A DNA stretch of 64,000 nucleotides from positions 248,001-312,000 of the forward strand of contig JAGTJM010000034.1 in NCBI GenBank assembly GCA_020747015.1. Reading direction: 5' to 3'. Below are positions 22,973 to 32,210 of the stretch, one piece after another. This DNA is from Pyrenochaeta sp. MPI-SDFR-AT-0127 (taxonomy: Eukaryota > Ascomycota > Dothideomycetes > Pleosporales > Cucurbitariaceae). Position numbers and translations under genes: made by a program. The first letter of the stretch is position 1. The number at the start of each line of letters is the position of its first letter. The notes under the pieces are model-generated. The model was not told the origin of the DNA. It ran no database searches and saw nothing but the letters and a program-made list of their open reading frames with translations.

Positions 22973-24934
22973 CTATGGCAATCTCACAGTGTGATTGTCT
23001 TCCTTATTTGGAAGCGATTGATACCTCTCTTCCACTGACCCATAAGCACTTTCCCCAGGGTAGAAGAAGACCTCATCCGCAGAATGTGTAACAGGGACTA
23101 GATCTGCTGAACCTGTCCACGCCCCACGTCTATGCGAGTCGAACAGCAGACGAAGTGTCTGCAAATTATCGTCCCTTGTCCAAGCAATCGCTCGCGCAGC
23201 CCCAACGTCAAAGCGCCTCTGTATCCATGCGGTCATCGGCTCAATAACGAACGATAATATACAGATGAGGAAACCTAGACTAAAGACGACAGTGATACCA
23301 AGGATGGAAAAGTTGAGAGTTCCTTGAGTGTCGTGAATGATCTGGTTGTGACACATCGATCGCCATGTCTGATCGACCGCACGGTCGGTCGCCGTGTAGT
23401 TCTCAGGTACTTTGTCAAGCCATACTTGTTGTAATTTGCTACCCGCAATCGAGATAGTTGGGCCAGCAGCGTATTCTTGTACAGCAGCTTGCAACGAAGC
23501 AAGACCTTCTTGGACCCATGCTAGAACTTCGTGCTCCCACTGGTTATCAGGAAGTGGCATCTGGAACAACCAGTCCATCTTGTCCTGTGCTCGAAGGCAT
23601 TTAGAAGATTGTGAGTTGATAACCTCGTAGATACTCGTCTTTCGTGCTGCCAAACTAATTCTTGCAGCTGTGGCTAGCTGTGCTGGATTGAATCCGGCTG
23701 CACTCTCCACTATTGTCTCGAACATGTCGTGACGCCCACCCCATGGAGTGCAAAATCGTTTATCCGGAGTACAATATCTATGCCTCTGGAAGCAGGCAAT
23801 AGGGCTAACAAGACGATCAGCCCTGAATTTCGTTGGATCGTTAGGGCTGGGCTTGTTCGCCGCAAAAACAGGGTCGTTGTTTGGTTTCCAGTGCAGCACG
23901 TTATTCTGTTCCAAGAATATAATGAATGTGTCACTGCCGTTTCGAGACAAAGCGTTGATTGGAATCCACAGAGTCGTACCGTCCCGTCGATGTTCCCAGA
24001 TGTTGACTTCATACAACATTAGTGCGTTAAATCGTAAGAGCAGGTACTCGTATGTATAGTTAAGACTTGAGGTGTCGCTAAGGGATGGCTGCGGGCCATA
24101 AAAGTAATGAACACTGCTAGGCCGTCCGTCTGTGTCGTTTACATACTGACCGTAGCCTTGGGTAACAAGAGGGGCGCACGTTAAGTGGCGATCATAAACA
24201 ACTCGATCCTCAGAACGAGCATTGATTCCTAGGTGTGTCCGTGAGTCGATCGATTTCGTCGTCACCTCAAAAGCCTTTCCTTCGTAGCATATGTCATCTC
24301 CAAAAGGACACTTGACATGATTTGAGTCTGATTCCAACATTGGCACTGGAGCAGTGTTGCAACCAAGAGATGTGCTATCGTTCGAGTAGCAAGAACGGGC
24401 ATACCCTGCCGCATTTACAACATCGTATGCAGTCTTTTCTACAGTGATTCGTGTAATATCTGAGATTGAGACGCCATCTTCGATGTCCCAAACACCACAA
24501 TCCTTAGGTTGGACAAGGCGCGTCGTGCTGGCGCCGTTGGATACCTTGGACGAGAAGACGGCCAAGACGGCAAAGACCCCAATGTACAGCAGGGCAAAAG
24601 CAGCCCAAGGTAATGTCCTCAAAGCTGCATGTTTCCCCTTGCGCCAATACCAAAGCTGGAGAAGAAAAACTTTGGCAGCAGCAGCTGGGCTGGTGGTATT
24701 GCGGAGAGTATGTTGGCGCTGGAAGTGAAGTCCGTCGTGAGCTTCATGCGTTGCGTGTATTTGATGAGCCGCAAAACTGGTTATTCTCCACAAACGGATT
24801 GAAACAAGAGCAACGAAAGTGGCCACAAATGCTAGTAATAATGCTCCATCTCTTTGAGACAGTGTGAGTGTTGCGCCTTTCCAGCGACCTATGGCCCAGT
24901 CTGTCCAAGCGCCTTCATAAATTGAATAAGTCAT
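22973..24934 (-). CDS. Membrane protein with large ectodomain, 653 aa
   Basis: One open frame of 653 residues. Transmembrane helices occur at about 30-48 (ALLLAFVATFVALVSIRLW), 109-130 (WAAFALLYIGVFAVLAVF) and 555-585 (ILGITVVFSLGFLICILSF). A 420-residue segment between helices 2 and 3 holds many Cys residues and N-glycosylation sequons (NDST, NYTY, NGSD), so it probably faces outside. The C-terminus is a short polar tail. Large families of such ascomycete proteins exist without known function, and I assign none. A GA repeat (24961-24971) lies just upstream. Confidence 0.82.
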   Translation of the reverse strand: MTYSIYEGAWTDWAIGRWKGATLTLSQRDGALLLAFVATFVALVSIRLWRITSFAAHQIHATHEAHDGLHFQRQHTLRNTTSPAAAAKVFLLQLWYWRKGKHAALRTLPWAAFALLYIGVFAVLAVFSSKVSNGASTTRLVQPKDCGVWDIEDGVSISDITRITVEKTAYDVVNAAGYARSCYSNDSTSLGCNTAPVPMLESDSNHVKCPFGDDICYEGKAFEVTTKSIDSRTHLGINARSEDRVVYDRHLTCAPLVTQGYGQYVNDTDGRPSSVHYFYGPQPSLSDTSSLNYTYEYLLLRFNALMLYEVNIWEHRRDGTTLWIPINALSRNGSDTFIIFLEQNNVLHWKPNNDPVFAANKPSPNDPTKFRADRLVSPIACFQRHRYCTPDKRFCTPWGGRHDMFETIVESAAGFNPAQLATAARISLAARKTSIYEVINSQSSKCLRAQDKMDWLFQMPLPDNQWEHEVLAWVQEGLASLQAAVQEYAAGPTISIAGSKLQQVWLDKVPENYTATDRAVDQTWRSMCHNQIIHDTQGTLNFSILGITVVFSLGFLICILSFVIEPMTAWIQRRFDVGAARAIAWTRDDNLQTLRLLFDSHRRGAWTGSADLVPVTHSADEVFFYPGESAYGSVEERYQSLPNKEDNHTVRLP

Positions 24935-26034
24935 CGTTTGGGCTTTAAATAATTATTTCGAAGAGAGAGAGAGCATTCAATCAGACATTGGAAAATGTTG
25001 TAGGATAGGGACTGGCCGCTTTTCATATGGAGTAGAAGATGGCTGTTGAACATAATTACACGCCCGGTCAAGGCACTTGGCTTGTGAAGCTTGAACGAAA
25101 GCAGATAAATCTGGTCATGAGCACCGAAAGTAGTATTGTGGCTGCCTTTCTGGCTTGCGATGTTATTCAAAAGCAGGAATTTCAAACGAATTGGCTAGCT
25201 TCAAAACTCTTGTACGAATTGAGGGCTTTTGTGTGCATATCCCGCGGAGCACTAATTGCGGTTCCGCGGAGCATACACATAGCTAACGGCCTGAACATGT
25301 GGTAAACCTTCCGGGCCAGCGCACCAAAACAGACAGGATTATAGTTTGAAGGATGATCTTGCCTCTTGATGTACGGAGTTGGACGATCAACCTTTGAATG
25401 AGGTCCTCATATCGTCCACCTCCGTTGTGTGGCAGGTTCAACGTCTGGTCAGCGCACGGTTCGCTTCGTCCTCGTTCAGCTTTGTCAACGCGAGTGTGGC
25501 CCTAGGGGTACATGGCCGCCTTGCAATTGGAAACAAGAGCTTAGTACAATGCCTTTTGGGCTCTTAGAGTCGAGAACCTCGCGTGCCCAGTCACCTAGTT
25601 GCAACGCGACACGTCTAGGCCCTTGGACAGCGTCACTCGCTAGGAAACATCGGCGGGCCTTAGCCGTAACAAGTGTATATATCTGCTCAAGGGATTGAAA
25701 ACTATCGTGACCGTGAGTTTAGGCCTTCATGGTGGCGATTCAAAGTACTCTGTGTGCAAGGCTCCAGCTAAAGATTTGGGTTTGAATCATGCGAGCTCGC
25801 TAGCGTGGCCCGGGAAAGGGCCCAGGCCCACTCCTCGGAGGACCTTTTGCGGCCGCAAAAACAAACGGATTATGTTTTTAGTGTCTGCGCTGTATGATCG
25901 CTTGCAGGGTACAGTATGAGAGGATTGCCCAATCCCTGCTAGCATTACTGAACCTTGGTAGCGAGGCTTTAGTTTCGACATTCTGCCACCCCGTCCTGTG
26001 CCTGGCACAATAATTTCAATATATACGTAGCTAG
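24935..26034. other. Intergenic with GC-rich patches
   Basis: No supported gene. GC-rich segments near 25480-25700 and 25795-25860 stand out from AT-rich flanks but carry no recognised transposon or retroelement motif. Confidence 0.45.
25845..25860. repeat. 16-bp perfect palindrome
   Basis: TTTTGCGGCCGCAAAA is its own reverse complement. It has CGG/CCG half sites of the sort Zn2Cys6 factors use, but no spacing was tested and function is unknown. Confidence 0.5.
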
Positions 26035-27444
26035 CGATATGAATCAACGGAGCCACAGTCATCGTGGGGCTCAACAGCACTGAACTGCGACGCAACAGCC
26101 AGCCGCCGTCCTCGACATCGTCACATTCGAGACTCTGGTCGTTTGGCATGGCTGATAGTGCTGGTTGTTGGTGTACCTGTGGGAATTCGCTTTTACGGGA
26201 AGTCCTCATTATGGGTCCTAGAATCAATCCTCATTTTGGCTATGATTTCAGTATTACTTGCGATGATTAGGTCGTTCTTCCGAGTTCGAACCTTAAAAAG
26301 AGCACAAGCCGCGCATGGACAGCCCATTCTCTCACGTAAGTACCGAACGAATAAACATAACTCCCTGTCCTCACCATTGAGATACAGGAAAGTACTCAGC
26401 AAACCGGATGAATACCTTAATATTCTCCTGGGTGATGGGCATTGTGGCTTGCCTGCTACTTCCTTCCGTAATTAATTCGCTAGAGATGACGATTTGGCAA
26501 ACAACGGCAGATGATGTTGTATGTGTGCACCATTGTAAGTGCCACGGTGTTGCTGCTAATGATTCCAGCAAATGATGACTGCGCCCTGTGTTGCATTCGT
26601 CGAGGATTTCAATTGGCTGGCACAGGCGCGTCTTAGCACACAAAAGAAGCCGCAGTGCTTTGTCGGAAACGCGCACCCAAATCTTCCTCTGTGCTCGTCG
26701 CTCGACTCCAACGCTCTAAACTCGCCTGGGATCAATTGCGACTGTAGTGACCTGTGGCCAACCATAGTTCAAGAGGGCTTTAACTGGCATAATCAGTCGT
26801 ACCGGGTTCTTAACTTTTGCCCTTCAATCAAGTTGACCCTTGGTCGTCCCATGTCTATCATGATATTACATATCTTCTTCGATTGTAAGTTGAATGCATT
26901 GCAGACTGAACGCACAACTTATCACCAAATAGTCAACGTCTCACGAGCGGAAGCCGACCAGGATTACTATACAAACCCACTATCAAGTGTTGCAATATAT
27001 GACCCAAATCTTGCACTTCGCGATGCAGCGGACCTGAACACTACGCGTCTTATTCCGATCAACGCGAATGGAATGACGTCCATTTCTCTCATCCCCAATC
27101 GCCGTCAATACCTAAACAAGGGCCCAATCTACGACTACACGACGAATTCATCATCTATGGGTGCCCAGGGCATAGTGTGCGATGTTTCAAACACAACTGG
27201 AACATACACATACTGGAAGCCATGCACCGCGGCTGTGCACCTGCAATTCTCCACTTTTGCAAGGACAACTACATCAGAAGTGAAGACGATTAGCGTTTCG
27301 GTAGGTCCTTGCTTTCTGCTCTTCCAGTATTTTGATATACTTACCAGTTCATAGAGTGCAATCGCTCAATTTGGAGGCTGGTTTGCGTTTCCTCTTTTCG
27401 CCGCCGCTTGGCTCTCAGGACAAGCTGTAACGGCCAGACCATAG
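26035..27444 (+). CDS. Multi-exon membrane protein with ectodomain, 5' end unresolved
   Basis: Five exons can be chained: up to 26335, 26388-26518, 26569-26884, 26933-27300 and 27355-27444. They give about 400 residues from the in-frame limit at 26035. Helices occur at LAWLIVLVVGVPVGI, at WVLESILILAMISVLLAMI, at LIFSWVMGIVACLLLPSVI and near the C-terminus (FGGWFAFPLFAAAWLSG). Between the last two lies a Cys-rich, sequon-bearing ectodomain (CVAFVEDFNWLAQ, SPGINCDCSDLW, NTTGTYTYWKPC). No ATG precedes the first helix in frame, so an upstream exon is missing or the gene is truncated. The 48-bp fourth intron keeps the frame when unspliced. The layout resembles the neighbouring minus-strand protein, but I see no clear sequence homology. 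Confidence 0.6.
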
Positions 27445-28515
27445 TGTGTGCGGCCCATATGACGAGTATGTACGAGGTAGGATGAGCTAAAGCGCTTGAT
27501 AAATGGATGGTTGACGCACAAGGGCAGGGTGGAGAGCGTAGAAAGATTTCATGATTGGCTTATTGCGGCGTTTTGGAGTTGGTTCCTCATACTAACTGGT
27601 AGCAGAGAGATACAGAGTTCCATACTAAAAGTACATTCAGATCGTAATAAAACACAGATCGAAACGATCTGAACAAGTTAAAAAAGGGAAATACGCTATT
27701 TTTGGCATCTCCACAAGATTGATTTTGCAGACTGAGGTCTTGATAAATATTGCCGATCTTTCAGCAGGAAAAGGATCACATTGTTCTCTTCGGCCAGAGA
27801 TCTATCGCTCTAATATTTGTGCACTAAGGCTTATTCTCATCCTTTCTTCGCATTTTCCGAGATTCTGTAGAGCTAGGTTCAACCCACAGGATGGCGGAGA
27901 AAACATAGTCATAAGTCACATCGCGAAGTATTTGGCCTGGGAAGGAAGTTCATGTTACGGGGGGAAGTTCATTGTCCACAAAGCTCATCTTGGCTATATA
28001 AATCCAAACAGGACAGATGACGAGGCAGTTGTGATCTGTAAACGCGTTTTCATCAGCGTGGTTAAGGTCATTGATATTTGTTATACCCATTGGAAACGAC
28101 ACAGAGATAATCTTGATGGACTTTGCAAAGCAGCGGTAGTCAGCATACAAATGTCTCTATCGGCTCAACTAACTTCACTCCCGGACTTCTGACTGTTCCT
28201 TCATATTATACTCTTCCTCCGAAATCTCCACAATACCCTTCGACGTGGTGCTTGCAAGTGGCGTCCCACTACCGATCACCTGGAAGAAATATCAAAATCA
28301 TCAGATGGCATGTTCACTTTGACCTTCAATATATCTGTGACCAGTTGAACGGTGAAGAAATATTGCTAAATACTACTGAGCCAGCTTTCCCCTACATCCC
28401 ACGCTCGCAACTCCAACTCTTTTTGAAATACGCACACCTGCGTTTGCTATCTACCGTATCAACCACTCACACGAAACCTCTACAAGCGATATCCATTTAT
28501 TAGTTCCACTACAAT
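27445..28515. other. Intergenic / leader of coiled-coil ORF
   Basis: Two overlapping plus ORFs (27719-28192, 28123-28503) show no domain or plausible splice link to the next ORF. I treat the stretch as non-coding. Confidence 0.45.
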
Positions 28516-28655
28516 ATGGCCTCTTTTCCTACTTCTCGCGCTTGTTGCGCTTATCATTCTCGCCTTGAGCTCTGTAAGCTGGCTCGTGACGCACAATTAG
28601 CATGCATGCATGGTCAGATCCAAGACCTCGAACAATCCAGTAATAGAACAACGGT

Positions 28656-28706
<51 letters not shown>

Positions 28707-29007
28707 TGAACGTATATATCAGCAGCTGCGAGAGAAGCATGAGGTACTTCAAAATGCTTACGATACCTCGCAATCGAGCATAGATAGCCTCCAGCGTACT
28801 GTTTACAAGATGCACGGCAGGTTGAGCATGTATGAGCGACACCATAACGTCGAGGCGGTACGCACTGACCGTCTTCTTTTTGTTGAAAGTGTCACCAAAC
28901 TCAAACAAAAGCTCATGGCTCAGGATGATGAGATCGAAAGGCTCAACAAGGCGATGATAAGCCAGAAAGTAGGCGCAGCCAAAGCTTCGGACAGCATCCA
29001 TCTATAG
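28516..29007 (+). CDS. Coiled-coil protein ORF interrupted by a CA microsatellite
   Basis: A 163-codon ORF. After a short Cys-containing start it reads heptad-like helix (CKLARDAQLACMHGQIQDLE), then an alternating His-Thr run encoded by a (CA)n repeat. A longer coiled coil follows (REKHEVLQNAY; VTKLKQKLMAQDDEIERLN). Coiled coil on both sides in one frame suggests real coding sequence into which the repeat has expanded. The stop codon falls at the edge of a degenerate duplicate of the TPR gene (29005-29131), so the original C-terminus may be lost. Family unknown; it could be a relic. Confidence 0.5.
28658..28704. repeat. (CA)n dinucleotide microsatellite inside an ORF
   Basis: 47 bases of uninterrupted CA, about 23 units, lie inside the coiled-coil ORF, where they encode alternating His and Thr. 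Confidence 0.95.
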
Positions 29008-29131
29008 ATATAATTAAGCAGTTCATCCTTAGAAGAGAAGGCTTAGACAGATATATTCTCGTACTTAGTGTTGCATATCAAAGCTAGATGATTATAGACT
29101 TTTAATGACTAGGAGTCTATGTGCTGGTCTC
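29005..29131. repeat. Degenerate duplicate of part of the TPR gene
   Basis: This segment aligns by eye, without gaps over most of its length, to 30558-30687 inside the TPR gene, at roughly 80% identity. Matching blocks include CCTTAGAAGAGAAGGC and GACTTTTAATGA. It lies in direct orientation just beyond the 3' end of the TPR gene and has no open frame of its own. It is probably the relic of a tandem or partial gene duplication. Confidence 0.8.
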
Positions 29132-29170
29132 AGCACCTTGTCTTTTTTTCCTCTAGTACTTGGCGATGCA

Positions 29171-31911
29171 TTACTTCCACCTTACTTTACTTACCTGACT
29201 CTTTAACACTGAATCAAAGCTACTGGCGCTAATGAGCGTGTCAGGGCGCTCTAATCCATGCACCTTTTCCTTTTGCGCCATTATCTGCCTGTTGATTGAT
29301 TCTTCTTCCTCGCATTTGCCTTGCATGTCTAGCACGAGCGCCATATTGGTCATGTTCGTCGGCGTATGTGGATGGGCTACTCCTTGCGTCATCATGAAAG
29401 TCTCCTTCACTAACGCGTCTAGGTCTTCCGCTTCATCTAACCGCCCTTGCTTCTTGTACGAGGATGCTAGGTTGGTCATGCTCGTCAGTGTGTCTGGGTG
29501 TTGAGGCCCAAGCAGCTTGTCCCGCCGCGCCAGCGTCTGCAAGTATAATGATTCCGCCTCCTGGTATTTGCCTTGGCTATCTAGCACGAGCGCCAGATTC
29601 GCCATGCTACCCAGCGTTTCCGGATGCTCAGGCCCAAGCGCTTGCGCCCTCTGCGCCAGCGTTTGCCTATATAATGATTCTGCCTCATCGCACTTGCCTT
29701 GTTCCTTCAGCACAAGCGCCAGGTTGGCCATGCTCGTTAATGTGTCTTGATGGTCTACTCCTAGCTTCTTCTTAGAAATCTCCAACACCTGCACTTCTAA
29801 CTCTTCAGCTTCCTCCCACCGCTCTAGGTCTCTGTACAATGACGCCAGGTTGGCTATTCTAGTCAATGTGTCTGGATGGTCTACTCCCAGCTTCTCCTTG
29901 AAAGCCTCCATCACTTGCACCCTTAACACTTCAGCCTCGTCCCACTGCTCCTGATATCTAGACTTTGACAGCGTGTAGGCTTTGCTGTAATGTATCGGCA
30001 GAAGTTCCTCCTGCGACCCAGGCATTGAGGTAACCTCGTCATGTGCGTCATACCAACCCATTGATCCCTGGATACTCGCGGGTAAGTCATCCAGCCGCTT
30101 TTTCATCACTTCCTCATCAAGCCCGGAGAAAGCCGTGCTTGGTCCACTCGATTGACTCTGGATATTGCCTTCGCCCTCGCCTTCGTCCTGCGAAGCTTGC
30201 ATGGTCGCCATGATTTGAAGACAAACGGTCATTAAGGAGTAGAGGTGGTTAGCAATGTGCGATCCTTTAGCCCATGAGGTGACTATGTCCTGATCACCAG
30301 CGTCGTTCGTTGCGACTCGGTTTACTAGCGGTCGTTTTTCCATGGAGAACAGACAAAGTGGACATACGGACGCTTTGCGCATGCTTTGACTCAGAGCCAG
30401 ACACTCAGAATTCTCAGGACTAACCCCACCCAAGTCATTCTTGCCCTTACACTTATAGTCAAGGATATGGCGGAGCAGTTCATCTCTAGAGTTAAAGGCA
30501 TGAGTTGAGTCCTCTTCATGTCTCCCAGTGCACACCCAAGTCTTACACTGGTGGACATAGATATGGTTCAGCAGTTCCTCCTTAGAAGAGAAGGCGTAGA
30601 TAGATGCATTCTCGTGCTTAGCGGTACATATCCAAGACAGCTGATTATGGACTTTTAATGACCAAGAGTCTGTGTGCTTCGATCTCATATGCAAGAACCA
30701 CTCTCCCGAGGACGCAAATGATGGCCGAGCTTCTCGACAGTCTTCCGACAGGCACATGTATGGCTGAAGATCGCGTCGGTAATGGCGTCTTCCTTCATCA
30801 GACCACTCATTCTGGCTAGCATGTAATATTGAGCGATCAATAACCTGATGACACCACTCACAGGACGTGTGGTTTTCGCCTTCTTTGAACTTGGGCAAAT
30901 CGGGTTCTCTTAGACGGCCGTCATACCCTGTCAAAGTCTTGGGAGCATCCGATTGACGGATGCTCGGAGCTACGGCTTGATCTAAGTTGGGGGGTAAACG
31001 CGTAGTATCTATCGAAGATGTTGGGATCACGATGGGTGCCTTTTGCTGCATTTTTTGGCCCTTACTGCTGTCTTCCTTGGTTGAATCTGGTACTTGATTG
31101 TCTGTAGCTTTGTCGGGCGCATTCTCCTTGCTATTGCTTTTGACAACGCTTTGAATGTTTGGGGCAGACATTCCAGAAGCGTTATTTGCTTCAGTCCGGT
31201 ATGCCTCGTAACGGAGTCTCGCATACCTATCTGTCATTGAGTCGAGAAGCTGGTGTCTTAACGTCCTTGGTGCATTCGGGTAAAGATAATGGAGAGCAAG
31301 GAATGCCCGGTCCTCGAACTCGGGTACTCGTATGAGGTCAGGATATTGTGACGCGAACCTGCGAGCTCGTGCCGTGATAGTAGATCTCGAGGACGATCTG
31401 ATGACAATGCCAATCTTGTTCAATCGTATAATAGCCTCTTTGATCCCTGTGAGAACCTCGTTGATTGTAGACGGCGACACATGGTTGGCCACTTCATTTG
31501 CGCTTGGGAGGTCATGGATCGTAACTTGTGCTGTTAATCGCGTTCTTGACTGGTCTCGACTTGATGATAGGTTTTCATACCAAGGAACAGATTCTGCCTC
31601 AACAAATCCAACATTCTGATTATCATATCCTGGAGCGCTGCATGGCGTCTCAGCCGATAGTCCAAGGCAGTGAACTCGTTGGCGAAGACACCCAGGAATT
31701 TGCACCACCCATCGAAGCGGTGATGGTACTCATTTATCGCGTGCAAGATCTGGAGAGGCAATGGGTGCACGTGGGAATCGACAGAGCGTGCCAGGCACTC
31801 ATCGAAGAGTTGTTTACAGTCTTCAGCCATGAGGTTTATAGGCTGCTCATCGGCCGCATCGTCCAGATCATCGTCAATGTAGTTATCAGGACTCGGGCCA
31901 GTGGTGGCCAT
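29171..31911 (-). CDS. TPR (kinesin-light-chain-type) protein with fungal N-terminal and zinc-finger-like regions
   Basis: Two exons, 31911-31581 and 31530-29171 (50 bp intron, phase 1), give 896 residues. The N-terminus (about 1-230) resembles the helical N-terminal regions of fungal STAND-like proteins (DEFLARSV-type start, LDYRLRRHAALQDMIIRML, LNKIGIVIRSSS). A linker of about 100 residues follows. Then comes a Cys/His-rich region with several C2H2-like units (CEWCHQVI; CLSEDCREARP with HMRSKH; WICTAKHENA; WVCTGRHEED). The C-terminus holds five or six 42-residue TPRs with the LGVDHPDTLTSMANLALVL signature. No NB-ARC or NACHT motor is seen. TPRs bind ligands or partners. The gene is divergent from the subtilase across 299 bp, so joint regulation is likely. 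Confidence 0.87.
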
Positions 31912-32210
31912 GATGGACTGAATCGAAGAGCGCTACTGCTAGGTAGATACTTGTCCTCCGAGGGTATGTCGTTGCAAGGCGTTGAAGCAGCATCGGACAA
32001 AAGAGACAAGGCTGGCCAGCTGGAAGGCTGCGCGTGAGGAGGCCGTGATTTGACTGTGGAAAGTGCTGATGTAAGCTCTCCACCCCGCCCCTTCTGACAA
32101 CGACATTCTGCAATAGCTCAAGTCCCAAGGGCGTTCCGTCAAGGTCCAACACGAAACAACACTCTTCGGCCACCCAAGGTGACTGATTATACCGTACTTG
32201 ACGTCACGAC
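31912..32210. promoter_or_regulatory. Shared divergent promoter (TPR gene / subtilase gene)
   Basis: 299 bp separate the two start codons, with no ORF of its own. Divergent fungal genes this close commonly share control elements. No factor site was identified with confidence. Confidence 0.6.

Noticed and set aside
24935..26034. Transposon or retroelement remnant in GC-rich patches
   Set aside because: No terminal repeats, transposase or reverse-transcriptase motif could be identified.
28657..29001. Minus ORF with a Val-Cys run
   Set aside because: Antisense of the CA repeat and coiled-coil ORF; the plus frame has the helix pattern.
31581..31911. HET-s-type amyloid motif at the start of the TPR protein
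   Set aside because: The acidic N-terminus lacks the Gly/Asn-rich repeat pattern of known prion-like motifs.
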